In this document: one piece after another, positions 27,894 to 40,000 of the stretch
Layout: each line of letters opens with the position of its first letter
Position numbering within the stretch: the stretch's first letter is position 1
Source: Zygnema circumcarinatum
Lineage: Eukaryota > Streptophyta > Zygnematophyceae > Zygnematales > Zygnemataceae
Direction: 5' to 3'
NCBI GenBank assembly: GCA_037447605.1
Contig: CM074816.1
Coordinates: 1,920,745-1,984,744 of the forward strand
Length of the DNA stretch: 64,000 nucleotides
Translations under genes and position numbers: made by a program
The notes under the pieces: generated by a model
Seen by the model: the letters and a program-made list of their open reading frames with translations, nothing else
What the model was told of the DNA's origin: nothing
Databases searched by the model: none

Positions 27894-29201
27894 TCACAGA
27901 GGTCTGTCTTTCATCATCGCTAAGATCAGTCGAATAGCGTAGTCAGGTAAAAGTGCAGACATCGCCATCCGAGTGAGCCGAAAGGCCAACGATTGGAAGA
28001 AACCGATCGCAAAGCGGAGCTTATCCCAACTGCATCCCATCCTCAGGCAGCAACATGATATGCGTATGAATCGCAACGTCTGCATTCTTGACTGCTCTGT
28101 TGAACGGAAAGGGGATGAGTGCAGAAGCAATAGACAGTGAAAAAAACCAATTGATTGCAATGGACAACTTCTTTGAGCCGTGCATTTTTAAAAGCTACTT
28201 GCAATGACCTTCGCCCTCTAGAGAATCCGCGACGCATTTGTAACAAAGTGGTTTCCATTATCCGAAGAATCTTTGAATATAATTGCTCACCTGTAAAGGT
28301 CGCCAATAACTGGCATGATGCAGAGTATGGGAGATCTTTGAAAGAAGTCACGCTGTATTTTGATTCGTTTTAGTTTCCTCCGAGATGCTGCCTGCGAAGA
28401 AACGCCACTTGCAAGAGTCTGCGTAAGGGCTAGTTAAACCGTGGGCATGGAAATCACAGCAACCTGGCAGATCGTTTGACTTCCGCCTTAAAGTAGCAGC
28501 TTTCAAACTCATTACCTTATTTAGACCATTCTCATCGGGCTCATAATCTTCCAGCTCAAGGAGAGTGATGAACTCCAGTTCTGCTTCGAACCAGAGACGC
28601 ACGGGTGGCCTCACAATCACCTTCATATGTAAAGTGATAGTGTCCGTTTTATCATCGTATGCAATGAGTTCAAAATTAACTCTTTGATAGTTCAAAGCTG
28701 TCTCCGCAAACTGCCACATTCCAACAAGAAATAATGCCAGAAAGCAGGGGAGGGCGAAGGGGAAAGGTAAGAAAAGGTTCAAATCCTGTGGAGCAGCTAG
28801 AACAAGTATAAAACAGCACGAGGTTGCAGGGCTTGATTTTTTTATATTCTCCTACGAATTTCTCAGCCTTATCCCCCTCCTTGTGAGGGGCCATTGCTGG
28901 CAAGCTTCGTGATCCATATAAGACAGGCTGGCACGTTGACATGCATTAGTTGCAAACGAAAAGCAAAAGAAACGATTTCATAAGGAAGCGACATTCATCG
29001 GGGCATCGAGGACATAAAATAGCGCACAATCACCTGATAGATTGCTGTAAGCTCATCCAAACCGTGCGTGTCGATGTAATAGTGATAAAACGTCACATTT
29101 GGTGAGAAGTATTTCCTGAGCACGGCCGCCTGCTGCTCAAGCGTTGGCCGGGTCACCAGACCCCTCACCACATCAGCGATCTCGGTCCTCGGATCCTCCA
29201 T
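27894..29201 (-). CDS. NTF2-like (SigF-like) domain protein
   Basis: Small protein resembling the fungal and plant family annotated as SigF-like NTF2-like proteins; no biochemical role is established. Exons (minus): 29201-29034, 28710-28516, 28391-28291, 28029-27894; 199 aa. The start MEDPRTEIADVVRGLV fits that family's N-terminus. An open frame extends upstream but has no ATG, only TTG. RKYFSPNVTFYHYYIDTHG followed by ELTAIYQ matches the family's cone-fold start. FAETALNYQRVNFELIAYD, LHMKVIVRPPVRLWFEAELE and RIKIQRDFFQ continue the barrel, and an aliphatic C-terminal helix (WDKLRFAIGFFQSLAF) ends it. All phases join. Three G-boxes stand upstream. The name is family-level only. Confidence 0.65.
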
Positions 29202-29329
29202 GGCTTCCAGAACAGCGCCTTCCAGGCAGGCAGCGAGCCCTTCCAAGAGCTCTCCCTTCTTTCTAAACTTTCTCCCCGGCAAGGGCGTTTCACAAGCAGG
29301 TCGCTTTCTCTGTTTCTTTGGGCCGCTCG

Positions 29330-29530
29330 CGGATGACGTGGATCAATTGCAGTACGTCGCGTGACAAGCTGTCCGACGTGGAGATCTCTGATTGGCCGTT
29401 CGTTAACTGCTTAAAAATGTATTGTTGCTGCCTGCCACGTGGTAGGAATCTGGAACTACTTCGACGAGGAGGATTATTACGTCGCCACGTGGCAGCTCCT
29501 CGGTCCAAATCCTGTCACGTGGTAACGGAG
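29330..29530 (-). promoter_or_regulatory. Three CACGTG G-boxes upstream of the NTF2-like gene
   Basis: CACGTG cores at 29436-29441, 29486-29491 and 29516-29521, all as CACGTGG, plus GACGTGG at about 29375. They lie 130-320 bases upstream of the start codon. Confidence 0.55.
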
Positions 29531-30640
29531 CGCCACAGCGAATAGTGGCGAGCAACTGCCCGTTCAACGGCCAGTTTGCATGGGCGGGGACTTTCTTTGT
29601 GGCCGCCAGTTCTGAATTCGTCCAGCACATAGAAGGGACCGCCGTTTTGGCTTTGACATTCAGTAAAGTACCGTATCGAGAAAAAGTAGAATTAGAAAGT
29701 ACATGCTTTATAACGAGTATTAGAGTACTGTAACTGTAACTTACTTTGCCAAGCCAAACAAAGCCAAACTTACTGTAACTGTAAGAGCCAAAATCCAAAC
29801 GAACAGTTTTCGAAGTGAAGTAAATCTCGAAAATCAAATGTCAAAATCTGACACTACCTCCTGTTTTGCGCACTTCATCATGCATCGCAAGGATTGTCAA
29901 AGGGAGCCATTTCGCAGATTTCAAGGTGTGCCTTGATACGAAGCGAAATGTACAAACTGCAAACAGCAATCGCTTTTCTTATTAGTTCTTTTATCTTTGC
30001 TTGGGACTATATCCACCTTGAACCGCAGTCATATATTAGAAGTGATGTGGCGTTGATCTCACGATGGCGATGCCATCAAATGTACATGGACAAAATCATC
30101 ACAGGGAACCACGAGGTACTGGCCGCAAATGACCTAGACAAAAGAAAAAACCTAGGAGCTGACAGCCTACAGCTATGCCTAGGCTTAACAACGCAGCCCT
30201 CCCTAGAAGCAGCCGCGAAAGTCGCCGATGGAGGACACATCGCGCGGAGGGAGGGAGGGAGGGAGGGAGGGAGGGAGGGATCGCCGGAAGTCCAAAAAAA
30301 ACCATAAAAACAAACTAGTCGGCCGCGTCATGGTGGGCATACAGTATGTGCGCTCCTTGCGGAAGGCCGCATCACAAGCAGCGACACCTTCATGGTGCGT
30401 TACACGCGACGATAAATCGCAGCAGTCATACTTTTATTCTTACTTGCGCATGTACAAAAACTTATGATCGGTAATAGGAGGCAGTACTTTACGAAACCGA
30501 TTTGATGTCGTCTCAGAATAGAATCTTTATTTTCCCTATCGGCTAAAACTTCTTCCTTATGCATGCTGGTCTTTTATCAGCCATCATCCTCCAATCCACT
30601 CCCTCCTTGAGAAGTAGAAGCGCTTCTGCAGTCCTTCGCT
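29531..30640. other. Intergenic region with dispersed repeat copy and (GGGA)n
   Basis: Contains one copy of the dispersed repeat (30047-30118: GTTGATCTCACGATGGCGATG... to ACCACGAGG) and a GGGA microsatellite at 30243-30280. No gene supported. Confidence 0.5.
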
Positions 30641-31883
30641 TCACTTCTCCAATCCAAGCCTCTTGTGCCAGTCTGCAATACTCTCCTTCGGGTACTCGTC
30701 AAATTTTTGGTCGTTGGGTCCAAAGCATGGCTCCATCCATACTGGCTTCGAGTTCAACATGATGTGTGTCCTCTCCGGAGGCACAGGGAGTTCTGTGTCG
30801 ATTGCCGATGCATGGGGATGCACGAGTTCAGGCCAGCGGGGGTCATAGAGCCAGAGGGGAGAGCCACATAGTTTGCAGAAGTTGCGCTGTGCCGGACTAA
30901 CCTGCACATCCAAGTTTTCCATCCTTGAAAGCGTTTACATCATTGTGGTGAAAAAAAGGAGAAAATGGTATACTTGCTCATTTTGACGTGTGTGAGGATA
31001 CCCAAGGGAAGCCCTGAAGACAATTGATTACCGCGGAATTTTAGCCAGACCATCGTAAATAATCAGGTATTCGAGAAAGAGAGGAAGGGAAAGGGGAAGG
31101 AAAATGAATCGAGGACAGGCGGGGAGAGAAAAGGAGAGAGAGCGGGGGAGAGATATAGAGACAAAACAGTGGAAAAGAACAGAATCATGTAATACAATCA
31201 AAGCTTTACCGTAATTGTTACAGCACGTACCACTTTTGATTTTCCATTTGTGGATTTTTTCAAAACGGCATTATAGACTCCCAGATTCTCCTTGCCATGG
31301 ATCGTCATGCTGTTGTAGTCACCTGCAATGTTGATGACAACTCCTCCGGCACCGGCTGTCTTGCGGCAGATGCCGCAGTAGCAAAGCTGCATGGAACTCC
31401 CTAAAAAACTGTCGGCATGCAACACTGGGTCCGTGACTATACAGCTGCCTACATTCTTCCGTCTGCTAGACACTCAAGGAATGCGTTTGGTCCAGCAGAA
31501 ATTGAAATGCTTTTTGTAATTTTTGAATTCAAGAATGCTTTCGTCAACATATCAATATCGATTAGTGCACATATGATTTTGAACAATAAAGAGCTGACAC
31601 CTAAAGAAAAATAGTCACTGTTCCCGTTATCTAGGTTAAAATTCGAAACGTCTCCAGCAAACGGAAAGGAAAAAGAAACGATTCCATTACTATTATTATT
31701 AGTTACAATTGCGCCTTGCGTCTTCCGAAATTCAAAGACGCAGCCACTCTCTGCAAGATTCCAACCACGTCGCATCTTCCCCAGCGCTCCTCAGTGAGGG
31801 AATCTCACCTGGTAAGGGTAGGGGCGCTTGGACTCGAGTTGAAAGGTCACTTCTCCGCAGTGGCAAGAGCCTTTGAGCATCAT
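30641..31883 (-). CDS. GFA/CENP-V domain zinc protein
   Basis: Small zinc-binding protein of the Mss4-like fold family annotated as glutathione-dependent formaldehyde-activating (GFA)/CENP-V. Most members have no proven activity. Exons (minus): 31883-31809, 31386-31231, 30901-30641; 163 aa. Zinc-ligand cysteines appear in the canonical order: GSCHCGEVTF (N-terminal CxC), LCYCGICRKTAGAGG (CxxC), and NFCKLCGSPLWLYDPRWPE (CxxC). The HASAIDT segment follows as in family members. Two ATGs are adjacent at the start (31883 and 31880). It shares a divergent upstream region with the TFIIA gamma gene. Confidence 0.88.
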
Positions 31884-32568
31884 CTTGTTCCAATTTTTTA
31901 GAAAGAGCTTCCAATCGCAGAGCAGGGACTTGCAATAAGCACCGCGGGCAATCTCCGCAGCAACACCCCCAAGAAAGCGAGCAATGAAATTTGCACGCTC
32001 TCTGTATCTGTCTCTCTCTGTACGCAGTAGGGGGAGGGGCTGAAGTAGAAGCGCCAGACGGCAGTTCCGTACATTTCAGATGTTTCTTACCGTACGGCCT
32101 CGTACGATACCGTACGACGGAATCCACAAACTACGGAACGGGACTGGGTGAGCATGGAACGGGGCGTGCCCATAGCGCGCGCCTCCCCGGCCCTGTATTT
32201 AGGGTTGCGCTGAACGCTTTTCTTCCCACTGCCCGTCCTCCCTCGCGCTTTCCCTCACCTGCTCTGCGCGCCATCTTGGAGCTCGGCGTAGAGGGCTCTT
32301 CTCCCCTGGGTGCCATACGCCTTGTTTTAGCTCTCTATCAGAGGCAGGTTGTAGCTCTCCTCTAGAGCTCGTTTTTGCTCTACATTAGCCTTTAAGAGTG
32401 GGTCTGAGGGCTGTAGCACCCTTGTAGCCTGGCATTTTCTCCAGGCTTTTGGGTCGTTTTGTGCGCCCTTGTGTCTGAATACTTCAATTGTTAGGCAGTT
32501 TATTTGGGAACTGAAGGATTTGGTAGCTGCTCACCAGTGCAGGGGGGGTTCTAGTAGAGGCGGCAGGA
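31884..32568. promoter_or_regulatory. Divergent GFA/TFIIA-gamma upstream region with CGTACG words
   Basis: Between two divergent genes. At 32067-32140 lies a cluster of GTAC words (TCCGTACATT, ACCGTACGGCC, TCGTACGATACCGTACGACG), several being CGTACG palindromes. The remainder is presumably the long TFIIA-gamma leader. Confidence 0.45.
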
Positions 32569-33326
32569 ATGACGAGCTATGAAATCTATCGCAAGTCTAC
32601 CATTGGCATGAGCCTGACAGACGCTCTGGATGAGCTTGTGACCGCTGGGACTCTCCCGCCGCTTTTGGCTGTGAAGATCTTGGAGCAGTTTGATAAGGTA
32701 AGTGGAAGCACGAGAGAGAGAGCAGACTGATTAAGGAGTGAATTTCTTTTGTAAAAGGGAAATGTGGGGTTGGCTTGGTTTTTCCAATTGAATGAACGAT
32801 TGCATCGTTTTTATAGTTGAGGTTAGGTTAAGTCTCTCACTCTGTGACTCGAAAAGTGAACACAGACCAACAAGTAGGTGGTTTTCCAGCAAGCTTCGTT
32901 TTTTTTTGTCTCTCTTTACAACTGATGTTCCGTAGAGCACGGTTTTATTTTCCATTGAGGTTACTGCGGAATTGATCTATCGGCGCTTTGTGGCCACTTT
33001 TGCAGTCAATGAGTGAAGCGCTGCAGTCGAAAGTGAAGACAAAGTGCAGCTTTAAGGTGCGTGAAAAGAACAGGTTTGATGATATTTAAACATTTCTTAC
33101 TTTTCCATTCCATGACCTGTCTTGAATCCTGAAGGTGAAGTCACATCTCTGCTTCCCTTTGTGTTGTCCTCGTGGCCTTGTCCAGGGCCACTTGCACTTG
33201 TACCGTTTTTGCGACAATGTGTGGACCTTCATTTTGAAGGACGCGCAGTTCAAATCCGACGGAGAAATTCGGGAAGTCGATAAGGTGAAAATTGTGGCCT
33301 GCGACGCAAAGATCATTGCGCGGTAG
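32569..33326 (+). CDS. TFIIA-S: Transcription initiation factor IIA small (gamma) subunit
   Basis: Subunit of TFIIA, which binds TBP-TATA and stabilises RNA polymerase II preinitiation complexes in the nucleus. Exons: 32569-32697, 33006-33056, 33186-33326; 106 aa, the length of plant TFIIA-S. The N-terminal helical domain ([32 protein letters not shown]) and C-terminal beta domain ([19 protein letters not shown]) are complete. The phases are all zero. Confidence 0.97.
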
Positions 33327-34039
33327 TCCATGTGGCACCAACGCAGGTCCGCTCTGCGGAGAGCGGGGCGAAACCCACGTGCGAAGTCTGTATGGGGGCT
33401 TCGTGGTAGCGAGGAAGGCGTCTGACCAAAAGAGCGTCTGTCTGTGTACAGTGTTGGGAGATGAGTTGAGTTTTTTTTTCCCCCTAGTTTGCATCGCCCT
33501 AGTATTCAAGTCTTTTATATTTCCTTAATATTGGAAAGTCAATTCAATTACATCCCTTGATTACAACAGCCTTAAACCTACAAAGGAAGGCTTCCTTCTC
33601 ACTTGTTGGCATACAAAAAAAGCCAGTTTGCCAGTTTTCAGTTTTTTGAGTTTGTCAAAAGACTGGAAGCAATTGAACTGGTTGATGATAAACATGGGCT
33701 GATACAAGTTTTCCGCTGTCCTGAAATCGCTCTACTGCCAACGGCGCTAGAGACGGGACAGAGAAACAACCTGGGCTTTCGTTTAATCTGCAAATGCCAG
33801 CGACTGGGAGCCACGGGTATTTAGGATTCAGAAGGAAACAAAGACTCGGGAAAAACCACTGATTCTGCCACGACTGCCTAACAACCCTCCTAGAGCAAAG
33901 CTTCACAAAAAAAAAAAAAAAAAAAAAAATTCGCACACCCTCATGTTGTGCCTCTCCTATCCACTGCCACTTTCTCTGCCCACTCCCACCCATCTGACCC
34001 ACTCGCTCATGCCTGTCCTGCCCTCTCTCGCCCTCACTT
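33327..34039. other. Convergent intergenic region
   Basis: Between the TFIIA-gamma and helicase 3' ends. It includes an A-tract at about 33907-33929. No gene seen. Confidence 0.5.
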
Positions 34040-37000
34040 TCATTTCAACGCTTCCAAAACGAGCTGTCGAGAATCTCCACACTCAGAGGGGCGGTGCCAG
34101 ATAAACGTGTAGCTCAGAGGGCGGTCCATCCGGAACTCCCCAACGGACGAATTGCGGACGGGCTCGTAGCCGGGGAACGCTTCGCTCGCAAAGGGAGCCA
34201 CCTCTTGAAGAAAGAAGAAAGCATTTCTCGCCATCCTCTCCACCTGCAGCCCCTCGACGTCCTTCAGCACGTTATTTTACTACTATGGGGGTTCAGACTG
34301 AAAAAAAGCTGAATATGGATATGGAACTTGTTTTGAAGAAAGTATATTTTGAATTCTCTATTTTACTACGTATATTGCGAGAAAGAGTGTGCTGATTTCG
34401 GATTCCGACAGTGCGAACGTTTTTTCTAAAGTTTCAAACCCCGTATATTACGACGAATAAAGTGAGGTCATAAACTTAGGGCCGGCGAGGAGGCAAGGGA
34501 TAGATAGACAATATCGGAACCCTCTTGTTATCCGTCACATTTTCGAGGCAAGGTTCGATTTGAGGAGGGAAAACGGTTCAAAGCTTCGCCAAAGGAGGTA
34601 GGCGTCTACAGACACATAGAACAGTAGAAAAAGAAGTACTGGCTGTATGAGGAAAAAAAATTATGTTTGAAGGAGAAGGTGTGCTGGAAGAGCTGCACTC
34701 ACCTTCCACCTAGAGAACTGGTCATTGCATAACGTAAGCACAACTTTCGCCTCCGTGAGTCCCATAAGGAACGGAAGACTGAGGGACCCAAAGAAGTTCG
34801 CAAATAGTCCTTGATGGCCTTCAGAATCTTCGTCGCTGCCCAGGAAGGGAAAATTCCACACCACTTTTCCGACCTTTTTCCACGGAAGAACAGGAGCCTC
34901 CCGAGCTCTGAATACCTTGCCATCTCCTTTTCTCCTCTCACCTTTCCCTCTAACACTACCTTCTGCTCTCACTGCCCGGTCTAAATAGGCGCCCACCTTT
35001 GTGGAGTCGATTCCAAAAAAGACGTGTGCTTTACATGTGCTTCTCAAAACGTTCAGTCGCAAACTCACAACAGGAAACTTTGCTACGGCAGTCGCTTCCG
35101 TATCGTACGAGGTAGCAAGAATCCGGTTCGGTTGGTCAATGACTTTAGCGAGGGCCATAGAAAACGAGAAATCTCCTTCTCCAAGCAGCAAAATTTGGTG
35201 ATCGGAGTCTGCGGTGCGGTAAAGCTCACGCAGTCGTTCCATGCCTTGTTCCGTTGCTGTCGTTGAAAGGAACTCCAACGGTCCATCATCGACAGGTAAA
35301 TTGGTCCGCATTGCATCCTGCCGAGTGTGCAGGAAGACGCACCTATCACCGTTTCGGCAGCCCTGCAAAAGAGGCCCGTTCAGCATATATATTCAATTTT
35401 ATTTTTTATTTAATTCCTCCCCGCTTCAAGGAAGGTCAAGGTCTCCTCAACGATTCACGACCTTTTGCCCGCTTAGCTCTCCACATAAACATAACTTACA
35501 TTTTGCATAGAACCCACAAAACTGCAATACATAGCATGAGAATCTTCTAATGAAAGATCGAACCCGTACCTGAGGTGATGTGAAAAATCTGCAAGTAGGA
35601 GTCTTCGTATTTGCACTTCTAGCAGGTTCTGAAGGGCCTGTATGCACGAAATGGCAACTTTCCCCACGAAAACATGATCCATTTTGATAGAATATGCAGC
35701 TTTTTCCATTTTTATGGAGTTGCTTGCTCTCTTCACCATCTTTGGTTTGAAGTTCTGGAAATTCAGAAGTAGAAAGCTCCTGCAAAGTGGCCCAGTCTGC
35801 AGATGTTGTTCGGCTCCGAGATTCGTCCGAAGTCGTGGATTGGACTGAGAAATTGTGAGTGCCAAAACTTCCGATTCGGCTGCTTGAGTCAGTTCTACAA
35901 TTCCTCAAATGTCCCTCTCCATAATGACCTTGAGAAAATGCCAAGTCATTGTCAGTTGAGTTCCTGAGTGAGGACGGGTAGGGAAAGCCTTCTTCTTGAA
36001 CTCCATGGCCGTTTCTGTACTCGTGACTGAATCCGTTTTTAGCAACTGTTTCCTGTGGGGAATCCCTGTTCCATGTATCCTCAGGCGACCTTCCATTACT
36101 CGATTCATTCCCGTACTGACTTCCGCCAAACCTCTCTTCCTCCGCTTCACTCGCTTGAGCTTGAGATCTATCTGCACTCCTCTGTCCATTTTCCAGTGAA
36201 GAAAGAAAAGCACGGAACAGATAAGAAAACGGAGTCTCGTGTTCAAGAGATTCAATACGAGGTAAAACATCAAGAAACGAAAGGGATTCAAACTCTTGCC
36301 TACCTCCTGTAGAAGAGACTTCAACTTGGTAAGTGTCCCATCCGAGTGAATAGCCCGCGGATGGACAAAGGGAGTTGAGTTACACTCCTCCGCAGTTCCG
36401 CCATGAGGAGACATAATCGCACTCTCTTCTGACAAGACTAAGCCTTCAGGTCCGAGAGGCACAGGAGTTGATGCGGAAGAAACTTCGCATTCGTGAAAAG
36501 AACCGTTTGCCGTAAAGTACGACGGAGGTCCAAGGTTGTCCTCGAGAAATGCGGGCAGGAAAGTGTGCAAATTCTCTAAGGTGACATTCACTGACGAACA
36601 CACGCAATAGCCAGGCAAGAACATGGTGTCAAGCAAGAGAAATTGAAAGGGATCTATCTGCATCGAGGTTATCTATATGTAATACTGAGGGAGATTGACC
36701 TCGCTATGCTCATGGAATAACAACCACCTTTACATCTTTATGACACCCCTCCTTCTCCATCAACCCATCTTCTCGCCATTCCCATCCCTTTCCCTCTGCT
36801 TGCTTCCTTTCTCCTTCTCATCACTATACCTCTAGACTCTCTTGTCTATCCTCTCATCCCCTCTTCCCTCCCTTCCCTCTCCACCTCAACGCCCACCTTC
36901 CAACCCCTCTCCCTCTTACCCGTCTCCCTCTCTCACCTGTCTCCCTCCCCCCCCATCTCCCTCTCACCTGTCTCCCGCCACCCCTACTCCCTCTCACCTG

Positions 37001-40000
37001 CCTCCTTCCCTTACCCTCCCTCTCACCTGTCTCCCTCCAGCCCCTCTCCCTCTCACCTGTCTCCCTCTCACCTGTCTCCCTCCCCCCCCATCTCCCTCTC
37101 ACCTGTCTCCCGCCACCCCTACTCCCTCTCACCTGCCTCCTTCCCTTACCCTCCCTCTCACCTGTCTCCCTCCAGCCCCTCTCCCTCTCACCTGTCTCCC
37201 CTCTCCCTCTCAGCTGTCTCCCCTCTCCCTCTCACCTGTCCCCCTGTCCCCCACCTCCCACACACCTGTCGCCCCCCCAAACTCCCACTCACCTGTCTCC
37301 CCCCCCTCTCCCTCTCGCCTGTCAACGCCCTCCCTCTCCCTCTCACCTGTCTCCCTCGCCTCCCTCTCCCTCTCACCTGTCTCCCTCGCCTCCCTCTCCC
37401 TCTCACCTGTCTCGTCAATGGCATGCAGCGCTGACTGCAGCAGATGGTGCCGTCTGCACCACTCACTCTCCATCTCCGCTGATGGCCCTTCCACTGTTCC
37501 TCCTGCGGGGCAGAAATCGGCTTCCAGGGGGCCCTCTACCTTCACCCTCTCCGCATAATGCACAATAGCATGGAGCCTCTCCACATCCTGCAGCTTTCAA
37601 AGGTACATTGCTCATCAAAAACTGAATTTGGAGACGCAAAGCATGTATCTCCAAACAATCATACATCAGATCAAGCTGCCACAAGGATCTGATAGGGCTC
37701 TCCATAGCCCCCATCACACCAAACTCTCGCCCCTCCGCTTCTACAAACAAAGGGCCCATTCTGAGTCCACTGCAAGTAAAAGAAAAAGCTGACGTTCAGC
37801 AGAAGCATAGGATTATGTATGCGTAATGGCCAGCATATATGGAAGGAAACGACTTTTGATTGAACAAAGACAATCAACAATCTTCACTGCGCTTCGATAA
37901 TGCGCAACCAGAAACCAAGAAAACAACAAAAACAAACTTAAGAAAATGCCACGGCTTGCATAACATTCGACAATTCTTAAAAGAGAATCACCTGAAACCA
38001 GGTACGAACCTTGAAAGTTCTCTGCCAAAACTCAAAGGCGAAGAGGTTTGCCAGATAGGCCTTGTCCATTGATGGGTGCGCCGAATACGACTCGGAAGTA
38101 TCCTCGTCCGGTGGAGAATAGCTCTCTAAAAACTTTTGGTGCTGCCCACCAATACCCCATCCTCACCAAAAATCCGTCAAGTTGGGGGGCCAACAACTCA
38201 CAACCTGCCAAGCTTCTTGAAACAAACCTAAAAAGTGGAACCTCAAACAGGAAAGGAGTAAGGGTACTGACCAGAGAAACGGCGCCAAATGGTCGATTAA
38301 TGGGTAAAGGGGCCGCATCCATGAGAGCAAAAAGGATCAAGCCCTCTCTCAATATGCCCAGCTTTCCACCGCGGATGACCATAATAGCTGCTTCCAGTGA
38401 GAGAGGGAGAGTGACCAGCAGCCGCCCATATGTAGTTGGGGTATAAATTTGTCGATGATTTTTCTCGGATAACGTAATTGCATTTATTTGCACGAGGTAC
38501 GACAGTGCCTTAGCCACAGTGGCTGCTTCAGGCGGGTCCATTACTCTAGAGAATAACACTGCAGAGATAGGATGGACAGGACACGAGAGGAGAGGAGAGA
38601 GAGACGAGAGGGAGGAAAGGAAGAGCGGAAGAGACAGCAGATCGCGATAGTCAGCAAAAGAAAAGGAGAGGAAGAGATCAAGGAAACCACGATAGGTTTG
38701 AAGTTAAATGCTCCATTCCTCATCCTCCAAACAATCGCCTGGTTTCACTTTATTTCGGTAGATAAGCCCTCGTGAGTAAGCAATTTTTCCGCTTCAAAAA
38801 GAAAGATTAATTTTACTCACAAGATATTTTTCGTTAATGATAATTTCTCCCTGTTGCGGTTGATAAAGGGCGGTAACGAGGTTAATAATAGTGCTTTTAC
38901 CAAAACCATTTTCTCCTTGTAAATCATTAATTTGGCCACGGACAAAACTCAAATCAATCACTGAACAGGATGTATAAGTTGTCCGTGAAAACATATGCAT
39001 ACCTTGGGGATCATTAAGGGCCTTATGCGATGCACATGAAAGCATCAAAACTTGCTTCCGTAGTGATAGCAGCTGCACTGCTGGGGTTTCATATTTGGCA
39101 AATTCCGTGTACGATTTCCGTGGAACTAAACGGTACACCACTCCATCGCAAGTACGACCGGTACGGCCCTTCCTCTGGTCTGCCTGGAGATCTCAGAAAA
39201 TGGTCAACAATGGAAGGTAAAGACCAATACGAATGCAGCTAAGAGGGACAACTGCTTTCACTCTCCCTCCCCTTTCCTCTCCTCCCCTACCTTCAACGCA
39301 CTCTCCTTTTTTCTCCTTTCATGGTCCTGCCCCGTCTTCCCTCGCTCCACACGCTCTACCTTCGTCCCCTCCCTCCTTCTCCCTCCTTTCCTCCCCCCCT
39401 CTTTTCTTTTTATCTTCCCTCCTCCCTCTCTCCCCTTCCTCACTTCAGCCTCAGCCTTTCCTTCTTGTTTCCATCCCCAGTCAAATCCCACCTCTCTCCT
39501 CTCCAATCCCGTCCTCCTTCCCACATTCTCCCCTCCATCCTCTCCTCCATCCTCCCCTTCATCAACATCTCCCTTCTTTATGGCCCACCTGTGACTGTGA
39601 CACCCAAACAATTCGAGGCATGTGGCGGTTCTCTGTCGTCAGCCAACAGAGTTCAAGATTACGGCAGAGGTCCACTACGAAGCTGACACCTGGCATTGTC
39701 ACAGATGACTCGGCAATATTTGTCGCCAATACGACCTGCACTCTCCCCCTCCGCCGAAAAATGAAAGGAGCTTCCAACTCATCTAAATTACCAACACAGG
39801 CAACTTTCTCTCCACTAACATTCTAACAAATCGACATCAAAGAGTTAGAATGCAGAACAATTTTACTCTAGTTTCCGTTCTTCCTGCTTCAATCAGGTTC
39901 ACTATAACCCTCCATTCTGCTGAAGAAATGGAGCCCTAAGCCCCTAGAAACCCGAAAAGCCTAACATCCTAATATTCACACCTTTCGATAGCGCGATTCC

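Noticed and set aside
29203-29282. N-terminal extension of the NTF2-like protein (PGRKFRKKGELLEG...)
   Set aside because: The frame is open but contains no ATG; only TTG is available, and the family N-terminus fits the ATG at 29201.
36842-37558. 238-codon plus-strand proline/serine-rich frame
   Set aside because: It is the antisense of a splice-site minisatellite and of a conserved helicase exon.
37605-37769. Minus-strand segment (SLWQLDLMYDCLEIHAL...) as an extra helicase exon
   Set aside because: Its phase cannot be joined to the flanking exons without a poor donor. Direct splicing of 38010 to 37587 restores the conserved FWQRTFK-DVERLH...EWC alignment.
38148-38271. Read-through of the helicase frame after PFGAVSL
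   Set aside because: The frame stays open, but splicing at GTCAGT to the exon at 38141 restores the family sequence (HQKFLESY). The 120-130 base stretch is better read as an intron.
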